This document shows positions 8,177 to 15,157 of a DNA stretch of 46,921 nt, one piece after another (the stretch's first letter is position 1; each line of letters begins with the position of its first letter). The notes below the pieces were generated by a model. It worked only from the letters and a program-made list of their open reading frames with translations, was not told the origin of the DNA and searched no databases. The position numbers and the translations under genes are program-made. The DNA comes from Pseudomonadota bacterium (GTDB taxonomy: Bacteria; Bdellovibrionota_C; UBA2361; SZUA-149; DAOLCO01): NCBI GenBank assembly GCA_027487795.1, contig JAIYCX010000003.1, positions 1 to 46,921 on the forward strand, in the 5' to 3' direction.

Positions 8177-9592
8177 ATGATGCATTTATGTACTCCCTTA
8201 GAAACTGGATTAATGATCCTAGCCTTTGCTACATTAATGATTCTTCTGGTTAAAGTTTTCAATAAAAAAGAAATTACCAGTGAAGAGTATTTAGTAGCTA
8301 ACAGAACTTTGGGTTGGAAAAAAGCTGCTCTCTCTATCGCCGTAAGTTGGATTTGGGCACCTGCTATTTTCATTGCATCACTGCAATCCTACACCAAAGG
8401 AATAGCTGGTGCATTTTGGTTCATTGTACCAAATGTAATTTGTTTTTTTGTTTTTGCTCCTATTGCTATAAAAATAAGAAAAAGTATTCCTATGGGTTAT
8501 AGCTTTCCAGACTATATTTCAGAACGTTACAAAGGAAATAAGTTAGTACACATTTCTTTTCTCTTAATTTTTTTATCATATCAACTGGGTTCAATTGTAA
8601 TAAATTCAGTTGCGGGGGGAATGTTACTAAATCAACTCAGTGGCATGCCAATTCTTCTTGCAATAATATTAATGCCTAGTATCGCTTTAGTTTATTCTTT
8701 AAAAACTGGAATGAGAGCTTCTGTCATTACGGATGTCTTCCAAATGTTATTTATTTTGGTAGTGGCAGCTTTTCTAATCCCTTGGCTCCATAATGTTTCT
8801 GGCGGATTCCATACTATAATATTAGGATTAGGAGGAAAAACGGGAGAGTTTTCAAATATATTTCATCCAGCAATCGCTTATGCTTTTGGTATTCCCATGA
8901 CCATTGGTCTTATAACTGGACCCCTGTCAGATCAAATGTTTTTCCAAAGAGCTTTTTCAGTGGAGGAAAAGGACATAACTAAAACATTTGTAGTCGGTGG
9001 TTTACTCTTTGCAATTGTACCTATTTTGCTTTGCATACCAGGCTTTATTGCAGCTGCTAATCCACAAATTACTATATCAAACCCTGAAATGATCGCTCCA
9101 TCCGTTATTGCACACTTTCTTCCTCATTGGGCTTTATTATTATTTGGAGGAATGGCTTTATGTGGTCTTTGCTCGACATTAGACTCTTCTTTTTGCGCAT
9201 TAAGCTCATTGGGAGCTATCGATATTTATAAAAGATACATTAATAAAACTCCATCTAAAGATCAGCTATTAAAAGTTTCTAGAAATTTTATGTTAGGTTT
9301 TACTGCTTTCGGTACATCTATTTCTCTACTTGAACCAAAGTTACTTTGGCTAAGTTTAATTTATGGTAGCTTAGCTGGGGCTGGATTTTTTCCTTTACTA
9401 TTCAGTGTTTATTCAAAGAACATTTCATCTAAGGCTTTATCAGTTGCGATTTTAACTTCATTAATAATTGGACTCCCATTTTCGATATACGCAAATATTA
9501 TTGAAAACACTGACTTAATTGTAGCTTCTAGTTTGTTAAGTGTCATTTTGGGACTAGTTATTTTAGTCCTAGCAATTTGTAAGAGTAAGTAA
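8177..9592 (+). CDS. Sodium:solute symporter (SSS family)
   Basis: This 471-residue protein has about 12-13 membrane segments and matches the SSS (SLC5-like, LeuT-fold) family. It shows the EEYLVANRTLGWKKAALSIAVSWIWAPAIF region near the N-terminus, the GYSFPDYISERYKG signature loop, and GPLSDQMFFQRAFSVEE in the middle. It imports a small solute with sodium; no motif fixes the substrate. The start is ATG 8177 or ATG 8180, with AAGGA at 8168-8172. It is probably controlled by the divergent TrmB regulator at 7308-8066. It lies between the two HTH cassettes. Confidence 0.88.
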   Translation: MMHLCTPLETGLMILAFATLMILLVKVFNKKEITSEEYLVANRTLGWKKAALSIAVSWIWAPAIFIASLQSYTKGIAGAFWFIVPNVICFFVFAPIAIKIRKSIPMGYSFPDYISERYKGNKLVHISFLLIFLSYQLGSIVINSVAGGMLLNQLSGMPILLAIILMPSIALVYSLKTGMRASVITDVFQMLFILVVAAFLIPWLHNVSGGFHTIILGLGGKTGEFSNIFHPAIAYAFGIPMTIGLITGPLSDQMFFQRAFSVEEKDITKTFVVGGLLFAIVPILLCIPGFIAAANPQITISNPEMIAPSVIAHFLPHWALLLFGGMALCGLCSTLDSSFCALSSLGAIDIYKRYINKTPSKDQLLKVSRNFMLGFTAFGTSISLLEPKLLWLSLIYGSLAGAGFFPLLFSVYSKNISSKALSVAILTSLIIGLPFSIYANIIENTDLIVASSLLSVILGLVILVLAICKSK

Positions 9593-9636
9593 TTTATAGT
9601 ATTTTAAAAATGCTTTAAGGGTAGAAGATTATCGAT

Positions 9637-9704
9637 ATTACATCATTCAAAAGACCTACGGGTAAGTGAATGATGTAATGTTGGCTCAAAGGTTGGCTCA
9701 AAGG
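9637..9704 (+). repeat. Upstream stem-loop and boundary repeat of HTH cassette 2
   Basis: A perfect 13-bp inverted repeat, ATTACATCATTCA (9637-9649) / TGAATGATGTAAT (9667-9679), runs into the boundary motif TAATGTTGGCTCAAA (9676-9690). TTGGCTCAAAGG is then tandemly duplicated (9681-9704). The layout matches cassette 1 although the stem sequence differs. Confidence 0.6.
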
Positions 9705-9735
9705 TTTTAGTGTTTCTCTTTTAAAGGAGTTTGTT

Positions 9736-10305
9736 ATGAAGGTTTTCACTACAGGTCAGGCTGCTAAAATTTGTAAAGTAGCCGCAAGAACTATTTCTAA
9801 GTGGTTTGATTCTGGACGACTAAAAGGATACCGTTTACCCGGATCGCGGGACCGGCGTATTCCGAAAGATTTTCTAATCTGCTTTTTAAAGGAAAACGGT
9901 ATGCCACTTGGCGATCTTGAAGATGAGGATCTAGTTAAAGTTATTTTTGTCTCTTCGAACGAATTACGTATCTCCAGTATGAAAGCTTCACTTACCATAA
10001 AAAGAGGGTTTAAATTAGCCGTTGCTGCTAATGGATTTGAAACTGGAATTCAAATTGAAGCCTTCAATCCCAAGATCTTAATAGTGGATTTTTCAATCGG
10101 AAATAACGAAGCCAATCAGCTTTGCCAAAGTATACGTAAAAACTCAGATTACTCAAATCTGATTGTTCTTGCGCTTATACAAGAATCTGAGATGAGAGGC
10201 CTTGATCGTTCACCCATTAACGAAATTTTTAGATATCCGCTTGATCAAGATGTGCTTACGTTTAGACTTGAAGAATTAACTGGTAAGATAAAAGTCCCTG
10301 CCTAG
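9736..10305 (+). CDS. HTH (MerR/excisionase-like) DNA-binding protein with degenerate receiver domain, copy 2
   Basis: This 189-residue paralogue of the protein at 4934 is nearly identical over the first ~65 residues (TGQAAKICKVAARTISKWFD and the GSRDRRIPKDFL wing) but strongly diverged in the receiver half. The strand-1 acidic pair is absent (IFVSSNE). The strand-3 Asp is kept (LIVDFS). The usual KP Lys is Tyr (FRYPLD), so classical phosphotransfer is even less likely than in copy 1. AAAGGAG at 9723-9729 is 6 bases before the ATG. The conserved HTH with a drifting receiver suggests both copies bind the same DNA site but answer different inputs. Confidence 0.85.
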   Translation: MKVFTTGQAAKICKVAARTISKWFDSGRLKGYRLPGSRDRRIPKDFLICFLKENGMPLGDLEDEDLVKVIFVSSNELRISSMKASLTIKRGFKLAVAANGFETGIQIEAFNPKILIVDFSIGNNEANQLCQSIRKNSDYSNLIVLALIQESEMRGLDRSPINEIFRYPLDQDVLTFRLEELTGKIKVPA

Positions 10306-10336
10306 CAAAGTGTTTAATATAACCTTAAACTCAAAA

Positions 10337-10362
10337 CGAAGTTAAGTATTAGCTTAACTTCG
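10337..10362 (+). terminator. Conserved hairpin after HTH gene copy 2
   Basis: CGAAGTTAAG / CTTAACTTCG forms a 10-bp stem with a 6-base loop, 31 bases after the stop. It corresponds to 5536-5559 in copy 1. There is no T-run. Confidence 0.55.
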
Positions 10363-10387
10363 CATAGGTTCTAAATCAATAAAAAGG

Positions 10388-10402
10388 TTTGGGCCAACAT
10401 TA
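10388..10402 (-). repeat. Right boundary inverted repeat of HTH cassette 2
   Basis: TTTGGGCCAACATTA is identical to the cassette 1 right boundary and inverse to the left boundary at 9676-9690. Confidence 0.6.
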
Positions 10403-10496
10403 TTTTGATTTTAGTCTAGAATTGCCCAATTTAAGAAAGAAACTACTTTGACTCTTAGTTCTTATGATCTTTATTGATCGATTTATTGAAGGAATT

Positions 10497-10588
10497 TAGT
10501 AAATTGCATATCTGCGATATATACCATTTACTAAATGGTATATATGTAACATCCTATAATTAATAAATAATTATGCTAAGTTTAGTAA
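10497..10588. repeat. Palindrome cluster TTTA(G/C)TAAA
   Basis: A 29-bp perfect palindrome (arms 10517-10530 and 10532-10545 around C10531) contains TTTACTAAA. The near-identical TTTAGTAAA occurs at about 10497 and 10579. These could be operator sites, but they lie 130-220 bp before the vapB-like gene. The remainder of the 10403-10685 gap shows only one minus-strand copy of a dispersed repeat (10626-10640). Confidence 0.45.
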
Positions 10589-10685
10589 ATTTTCAAAACT
10601 ACACATATACATAAACTCTCGCCGCACGCTCTGAGGATAGGGCAAATTATAGGACAAATACAAATCGCATCATAACATCTACACA

Positions 10686-10720
10686 TTGACATCAAAGCAT
10701 CAATAAAGTATGATATAAAC
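10686..10720 (+). promoter_or_regulatory. Near-consensus sigma-70 promoter giving a leaderless mRNA
   Basis: TTGACA (10686-10691), a 17-base spacer and TATGAT (10709-10714) end only 6 bases before the ATG at 10721. Transcription would start at or within a base or two of the start codon. No Shine-Dalgarno sequence precedes that ATG. Confidence 0.75.
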
Positions 10721-10972
10721 ATGAGAACTACAGTTAACATTCAAGATAGCTTACTAGAGAAAGCTAAAAAATATTCTTTAAAAACTGGTCTCACTATGGG
10801 GGCAGTCGTTGAGTCGGCCCTTGCGCTTTTTTTTAAAGAAAATGAAAACAAAAATGTTAAATCTGATTTCAAATTAATCACCGTTAAGGGCGAATTAGTA
10901 AATCCTGATATTAACTTGGATCGCACTTCGGAAATTTTAAGTGGCGATGATATAGAATATTACCGGAAGTAA
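10721..10972 (+). CDS. Ribbon-helix-helix antitoxin, VapB-like
   Basis: The 83-residue protein has an N-terminal ribbon-helix-helix: a beta strand MRTTVNIQDSLLEKA, then helices KKYSLKTGLTMGAVVESALALFF. An acidic C-terminal tail (SEILSGDDIEYYRK) fits wrapping around a toxin. In the VapB family the N-terminus binds the operator and the tail neutralises VapC. The gene is the first of a five-gene coupled operon and is probably translated from a leaderless mRNA; the PIN toxin gene begins two bases after its stop. Confidence 0.8.
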   Translation: MRTTVNIQDSLLEKAKKYSLKTGLTMGAVVESALALFFKENENKNVKSDFKLITVKGELVNPDINLDRTSEILSGDDIEYYRK

Positions 10973-10974
10973 AT

Positions 10975-11400
10975 TTGCAATCTCCTGATGTCAATATCCT
11001 AGTTTATGCCCACCGCGAAGAGACTCCGCATCATAAACGCTATGCAGACTGGCTGATAAAAACGACAACTTCGAAAGAGCCTTTTGCCATCTCTGAATTA
11101 GTCATAAGTGGCTTTCTTAGAATAGTAACGAATCCTAAAATCTTCAAGCCTGTATCTAGCATAAAAATAGCTACAAGTTTTATAAGTGAAATTACTAGTC
11201 AGCCTAACTGCCAACTTATTAGAGCGGAGTCACAACATTTTCAGATCTTTTTAGATCTATGTAAAAAGTACGACTTAAAAGGAAAACTAATTGCAGACGC
11301 CTACCATGCTGCCCTTGCTATTGAACATGGGCTTATGTGGGTAAGTGCTGATACTGACTTTAGTATATTTCAAGAGGAACTTAGGTTTAAACATTTATGA
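10975..11400 (+). CDS. PIN-domain ribonuclease toxin, VapC-like
   Basis: The 141-residue PIN protein keeps the acidic residues expected for metal binding: Asp5 (SPDVNILVYA), Glu41 (ISELVISGFLR), Asp108 (IADAYHAALA) and Asp126/Asp128 (VSADTDF). It is closest in layout to the VapC subgroup beginning D-x-N-x-L-x-Y-A. VapC toxins cut structured RNAs such as tRNA or the sarcin-ricin loop; the target here is unknown. The start is TTG 10975, with GGAAG 6 bases upstream inside the vapB 3' end. Its TGA overlaps the next ATG (ATGA at 11397). Confidence 0.85.
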   Translation: MQSPDVNILVYAHREETPHHKRYADWLIKTTTSKEPFAISELVISGFLRIVTNPKIFKPVSSIKIATSFISEITSQPNCQLIRAESQHFQIFLDLCKKYDLKGKLIADAYHAALAIEHGLMWVSADTDFSIFQEELRFKHL

Positions 11401-12019
11401 ATTCGAACAGCAAAGAAGCACTACTTTGGATTATCCAAATACTTAATGATAAAAAAATCCCTTATCAAATAGTAGGCGGTCTTGCTGCCAGACTTCACGG
11501 AGTAGATAGACCATTAGCTGATATCGATTTTGATATTCCAATTGAATATGCATCGGATCTAGTAAACTTCCTATCTCCTTACATAAGTAAACCATTTAAA
11601 CACTACATCGAAGAGCTTTGGGACATTGAGTATACCCCTCTTAGTATAGATTTCCGTTCTGGGAATTCATACTAAGAGGGGTATGTCTTATATGGCTCCG
11701 CTTTGCTTCGCTCATATACTTCACGCCTAGAGAGCTTAACGATAAACGGAAAACCATACCGCGTTCAGTATATTTTCAAATTATCTATCAAGGCCAAAAG
11801 ATAGAATTTGGATTTACTCCTGGCGGAAAAATCTTTGATAGGAAAAATGGAATTTGGGTAGAACTTATCACAGATCTTCAAAAATCAGTTGAAATCCTAT
11901 TCGAAGAAATTAATTTATCAGTCATTCCTGTAATTGATTTAATTAACTATAAATCAATATTGAATCGTGAAGTTGATATTATTGATGTCACGGAATTGAT
12001 AAAAATATATAAAATATAA
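11397..12019 (+). pseudogene. Nucleotidyltransferase-like gene, broken by inserted DNA and a frame change
   Basis: The first part (11397 to about 11648) encodes an MNT/AbiEii-type N-terminus (QIVGGLAARLHGVDRPLADIDFDI, with GG and DxD). The C-terminal part (FQIIYQGQKIEFGFTP to DVTELIKIYKI) continues in another frame from about 11774 to TAA 12017-12019. Between them lies foreign-looking DNA (~11649-11766) flanked by AGTATA at 11643-11648 and 11767-11772. It includes a 16-base inverted copy (11669-11684) of the adjacent gene sequence (11632-11647). The first frame stops at 11675. Removing exactly 124 bases leaves the frames one base apart, so a further indel (the T-run at 11773-11776 is a candidate) or other boundaries are needed. 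The ends couple to both neighbours (ATGA upstream, TAAATG downstream). Confidence 0.75.
11649..11766. other. Inserted segment inside the nucleotidyltransferase gene
   Basis: This 118-base segment is bounded by 6-base direct repeats AGTATA. It contains TTTCCGTT (11651-11658) / AACGGAAA (11745-11752), an inverted copy of the left flanking gene sequence, and GCTCCGCTTTGCTTCGCTC (11695-11713), which is richer in GC than its surroundings. No ORF or transposase is present. It may be a tiny palindromic element or the scar of a template-switch event. Confidence 0.5.
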
Positions 12020-12295
12020 ATGGGGCTAAATATAATTCATAAAAAACTAGACATTTTAAAAAGATCACACCATAATGATAGAATGAAAATAAGAGAAGGC
12101 ATAATTTTTACATCTGGAAGTCTTGAGACAGAGGACAAAGAATGGGATAGAGCATTTTGGCAATTAGCTTCTACAGAAGAAAAGTTTCTAGCAACTTCAG
12201 AACTTATAAGATACGCTCATGAACTTAAATCAAATACTAAGCTAAGCATGGAAGTAGATAGACTTTTTTTTGAAATAGGCTCATATCGTGATTGA
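12020..12295 (+). CDS. Small conserved-looking protein paired with a nucleotidyltransferase
   Basis: This 91-residue, charged, mostly helical protein (EGIIFTSGSLETEDKEWDRAFWQLASTEEKFLATSELI) has no recognised domain. The ATG directly follows the TAA of the broken nucleotidyltransferase gene (TAAATG), and its TGA overlaps the next start by 8 bases, so it is translationally coupled on both sides. The position suggests a cognate partner, antitoxin or substrate, of the nucleotidyltransferase at 12288. Confidence 0.65.
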   Translation: MGLNIIHKKLDILKRSHHNDRMKIREGIIFTSGSLETEDKEWDRAFWQLASTEEKFLATSELIRYAHELKSNTKLSMEVDRLFFEIGSYRD

Positions 12296-12731
12296 TAATC
12301 AAGATATTATAGACTTCATTAAACTCTTAAACGAAAAAAAAGTAAGTTACATATTAGTAGGAGGATATGCTGTTATACATTATGCGGAACCTCGCTACAC
12401 AAAAGATATTGACTTTTTCGTGGAGCCCACACTCGAAAACGCACAAAAGATAGTGAGTGTGCTAAAAGAATTTGGATTACCAGAGTCTGGAGTAAAGTTA
12501 GAAGTATTCACTACGAAAGGTAACTTCTTTAAATTAGGCAGACCCCCATGGAGAATAGACTTGATAACATCCCTAGAGGGAATGGACTTTGACTCATTAA
12601 TCCAGAACGCAAATATCACAAAAATACATGATCAAGAAATTAGAGTAGTTTCAAAAGAAGACTTGATTAAAATAAAAACTATCGCTGGCAGGCCACAAGA
12701 TATTTTAGATATTACTATGCTAAAAAAGTAG
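12288..12731 (+). CDS. Nucleotidyltransferase-fold protein (MNT/DUF6036-like)
   Basis: The 147-residue protein has the minimal nucleotidyltransferase signature: LVGGYAVIHYAEPRYTKDIDFFV (GG at ~24-25 and DxD at ~40-42), a later Asp-containing strand (PPWRIDLIT), and the C-terminal SKEDLIKIKTIAGRPQDILDI helix common to this family. Related stand-alone proteins act in toxin-antitoxin or abortive-infection pairs, adding nucleotides to RNA or protein. The start is GTG 12288, overlapping the upstream gene by 8 bases. It is the last gene of the VapBC-type operon. Beyond it, 12732-12873 holds CCTTCGACAAGCTCAGG, a dispersed-repeat-like motif, and no gene. Confidence 0.78.
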   Translation: MIDNQDIIDFIKLLNEKKVSYILVGGYAVIHYAEPRYTKDIDFFVEPTLENAQKIVSVLKEFGLPESGVKLEVFTTKGNFFKLGRPPWRIDLITSLEGMDFDSLIQNANITKIHDQEIRVVSKEDLIKIKTIAGRPQDILDITMLKK

Positions 12732-12873
12732 ATTAGAATATCTTGCCACTGCATACCCTCCACCAAAGGTACAAGTTTCTTTAAAAAACAGGCCCTTCGA
12801 CAAGCTCAGGTCAGGAAAGGACAGAAGAATGGAAGGAGTTAGGTTTAATAAAGACTTTGAAGTTATGAAAAAA

Positions 12874-13308
12874 CTAAAAACCAGTCGCAATAAAAGCAAC
12901 TAAACTTGCACCTAAAATAAAACCTACTCCTAGTGAATCATACAAAGTTCTTAACTCATTTCCACCAGCGCCCCACCATACCAATCCAGATAGACTACCT
13001 ATTAAACCACCAAGAATAGCTAAGAATAAAAAAAGTATAATTTGTCCAAATGTTTCTTCATACCAATTTAAAGTTTTGATATCATTATTTTCCGCTTTGT
13101 TAGTTTGAGATTTATCACTCTTCTTATTCCAGCTATATTTAAATAAATAGTGGAAAAATATAGAAAAGAGTCCATAATAAACTATTGTTGCAGGAATCGT
13201 AGCGTTAAAAGCAAACTGATTATCTAGATACCAAAGACCTATAGAAGTTATAATAGACAAATTAACTACTATCAAAAAACAAATATAGTTTTTATTCATT
13301 TTTTTCAT
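12874..13308 (-). CDS. Small four-helix membrane protein, unknown function
   Basis: The 144-residue protein has hydrophobic segments at ~8-27, ~35-58, ~88-112 and ~122-142, separated by a charged loop (NKKSDKSQTNKAENNDIK). No family was recognised. The Gly-rich third and fourth segments (LGGLIGSLSGLVWWGAGG) might form a helix pair. ATG is the likely start; the alternative at Met4 is equally possible. It is isolated between the toxin-antitoxin operon and repeat DNA, with no obvious partner. Confidence 0.55.
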   Translation of the reverse strand: MKKMNKNYICFLIVVNLSIITSIGLWYLDNQFAFNATIPATIVYYGLFSIFFHYLFKYSWNKKSDKSQTNKAENNDIKTLNWYEETFGQIILFLFLAILGGLIGSLSGLVWWGAGGNELRTLYDSLGVGFILGASLVAFIATGF

Positions 13309-13350
13309 AACTTTATATTAGTTAGTATTATATCGAAGTAATAGATAAAA

Positions 13351-13528
13351 AACTAAAATAAATTAGACTTATAAGAGCTAGGAGTTTTATAAATCTGAGG
13401 CCGTAGATGCTTACTATGTCATGTCCTGGATCCCCGCTTTCGCGAGGAAGACGGTGGGGAACAAAAAAAACTAAAGTAAATTAAACAATTAAGAGCTAGG
13501 GGTTTTATAAATCTGAAGCTGTAGATGG
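13351..13528. repeat. ~60-base direct repeat, two copies
   Basis: Copies at about 13351-13411 and 13466-13528 share AAACTAAA(A/G)TAAATTA and then GAGCTAGG(A/G)GTTTTATAAATCTGA to GTAGATG. Between them is ATCCCCGCTTTCGCGAGGAA, a GC-rich palindromic motif similar to dispersed repeats of many proteobacteria. No gene is seen in 13309-13669. Confidence 0.6.
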
Positions 13529-13645
13529 GCGAGGGTGGCTGGGGCGAGACACTGGAAACCAACTTTGCTCTGCAAAGTATGTTCCAGTGCGAGCAAGGTT
13601 GCCATACTTGGTCGTGAGCTTCAGATTTATAAAACCCCTAGCTCT
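13492..13645. repeat. Perfect 29-bp inverted repeat with nested hairpins
   Basis: The arms at 13492-13520 and 13617-13645 are exact inverse complements. The 96-base interior holds CACTGGAA/TTCCAGTG (13550-13557 and 13582-13589), which encloses CTTTGC-TCT-GCAAAG (13563-13577). The left arm is also one copy of the direct repeat above. An 83-codon ORF across it is a by-product of the repeat. Confidence 0.7.
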
Positions 13646-13669
13646 AAAAATAAAAAAATATATTGTAAC

Positions 13670-14188
13670 TTAAGCAGACCGATTAAACGAAGTAACCAAG
13701 ACTTCTGTCTCTTCAGATTGAGAATTTACTTTTCCAGACTTGCTGTAGTTATTATTATCAATAACTGGTCTTGCAGTCATGATTGATAATGTAGTTGAAA
13801 CTAAACTTAAGGAATGTTTTAATAAACCTGAATTTTCAGCACTTAATTTTTGACTTGATTCAGAAACTTCTATTAATTTTTCTCTCAGACTAGTTAGTTC
13901 TTTCTTAGTATCTTTATCTAGATCTTTAATTGCTAATACCTGTGGTATTAGATTCTTTTTAACGTCTATCTCGAATTCTTCAGATAGCTCTTTAAGAATT
14001 AGGGTTCTAAGCTCAGCTTGTTCTTGTAGGTCTTTAGTTATGACTTCTTTCTTTTTATTTATTTCTAAAAGTTCATCTCTTTTTAAATAAAGTATCTTTG
14101 CTCTTTCTTCCACTAGAAGAGCGAGCAAAGAGGATTGAAGAGTTAGTTCTTTCTTTAGTAACTGAACTAGCTTTCTAATTAATCTCAT
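13670..14188 (-). CDS. flgN: FlgN-like flagellar export chaperone
   Basis: The 172-residue, helical, coiled-coil protein (VQLLKKELTLQSSLLALLVEERAKILYLKRDELLEINKKKEVITKDL) has the size and pattern of FlgN, which keeps the hook-filament junction proteins FlgK and FlgL unfolded for export. The C-terminus is low in hydrophobicity. It follows flgM by 5 bases, the usual pairing, and ends the flagellar run. flgK and flgL are not in the window. Assignment rests on pattern and neighbourhood more than on fixed residues. Confidence 0.75.
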   Translation of the reverse strand: MRLIRKLVQLLKKELTLQSSLLALLVEERAKILYLKRDELLEINKKKEVITKDLQEQAELRTLILKELSEEFEIDVKKNLIPQVLAIKDLDKDTKKELTSLREKLIEVSESSQKLSAENSGLLKHSLSLVSTTLSIMTARPVIDNNNYSKSGKVNSQSEETEVLVTSFNRSA

Positions 14189-14193
14189 ATTAT

Positions 14194-14517
14194 TTATACC
14201 GCGCTTCCGTCAGCTAGGAAGGATAATATTGAAGAAGCAACTTCTTTAGAATCTACTTTGTATGTTCCAGCTTCTACTCGAGACTTTATATCTTGAACTT
14301 TCTTAGCTCTTACAGCATCATCTTTTTCTAAAAGAGTAGAGGCTTTTAATAAGTCTCTTGATGCATTTGAAAATGAGATTGTATCTGAGCTACCTGGTGC
14401 AGCAGAGTTTTGTCCTCCTACTTTACCGTCGCCGTATTTATTTACTAATTGTCTCTTTGCAGACTCAGCATTGTTAACTGATGCATTATCGTTTACTAAT
14501 TTTGATTTAATTTCCAT
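14194..14517 (-). CDS. flgM: FlgM, anti-sigma-28 factor
   Basis: The 107-residue protein has a disordered N-terminal half and the FlgM signature in the C-terminal half: ISFSNASRDLLKASTLLEKDDAVRAKKVQDIKSRVEAGTYKVDSKEVASSIL. FlgM binds FliA until the hook is finished and is then exported. The 261-base gap after flgJ suggests its own promoter. GCCGA-containing sigma-28-like stretches exist there but are badly spaced. The Shine-Dalgarno sequence is weak. Confidence 0.85.
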   Translation of the reverse strand: MEIKSKLVNDNASVNNAESAKRQLVNKYGDGKVGGQNSAAPGSSDTISFSNASRDLLKASTLLEKDDAVRAKKVQDIKSRVEAGTYKVDSKEVASSILSFLADGSAV

Positions 14518-14778
14518 AGCAGTTTTTCCGTTTCATCCTTAATAAAAATATTATAACCTTGGTTTGCCACCTCCCCTTTATATTACTGAACCCCGTACTT
14601 CGATCTCCAGTAACATCTACAATTTCACACCGATTTCGACAAACCTTGTCGGACAAAAACCTTCCTAGCTATTAATTACTTAATACTTACTTTAACTCTA
14701 ATCGGCACATCCACCCTTCGGCATAAATGTTTTTTTTAGGTCTCAGCAACTAAGCTCATCAAAATACTAGGCTATAAC
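14518..14778. other. Non-coding gap between flgJ and flgM
   Basis: No gene is seen in this gap. It probably holds the flgMN promoter. On the minus strand a TTATAAT stretch lies about 50 bases before flgM, without a good -35, and there are two GCCGA-like blocks at about 14700-14722. Confidence 0.35.
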
Positions 14779-15144
14779 CTAACTATCCTCTAGTACTAGT
14801 TTAGATGCACTCTTTTGATAATTAGATAATTCTTTTTTCAAAAACTTCTTAACCCCTAAGCCTTCCCCTTTTACTACCTCGTCCGCAATGGCTTGGTTAA
14901 ACATATCTTTGAAAATCTGCATTTCATTAGAATTTTCATCTAAAATACCTTTTCCACCACCTATATTTGCTGTTCCCCACATTTCCTTTAACATATTATG
15001 CAAAAGCAATGCCTCAAATCCTGAGGCAGCCTTATCAGCTTCTTTAGTAGCTCCAAGTGCTTGTTTTTCTTTCAGATCCTTATTAATACGAGTATCGTGC
15101 AAGACTGCCCTAATTGGACTATTAGATGTATCTATTTTAGTCAT
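14779..15144 (-). CDS. flgJ: FlgJ-type rod-binding protein, single domain
   Basis: The 121-residue protein matches only the N-terminal rod-binding half of FlgJ: AASGFEALLLHNMLKEMWGTANIGGGKGILDENSNEMQIFKDMFNQAIADEVV. The muramidase half found in enterobacterial FlgJ is absent, as in many deltaproteobacteria and alphaproteobacteria. It would cap the growing rod in the periplasm, and another peptidoglycan hydrolase must open the wall. It starts 14 bases after flgI. Confidence 0.88.
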   Translation of the reverse strand: MTKIDTSNSPIRAVLHDTRINKDLKEKQALGATKEADKAASGFEALLLHNMLKEMWGTANIGGGKGILDENSNEMQIFKDMFNQAIADEVVKGEGLGVKKFLKKELSNYQKSASKLVLEDS

Positions 15145-15157
15145 TTGCCTTATTTCC

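Noticed and set aside
4893..10402. Composite transposon formed by the two HTH cassettes
   Set aside because: There is no transposase or integrase in or near the cassettes and no target duplications around them; the repeats could equally be binding sites.
11397..12019. Programmed frameshift in the nucleotidyltransferase
   Set aside because: More than 100 bases of unrelated DNA with flanking direct repeats separate the two frames, so disruption is the simpler reading.
13535..13786. Plus-strand 83-codon ORF
   Set aside because: It runs through the inverted-repeat element and the antisense end of flgN, lacks a Shine-Dalgarno sequence and has no protein-like pattern.
14690..14740. Sigma-28 promoter for flgMN
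   Set aside because: GCCGATTA and GCCGAAGG blocks exist on the minus strand, but a TAAA at the right distance is missing; the best spacing is about three bases short.
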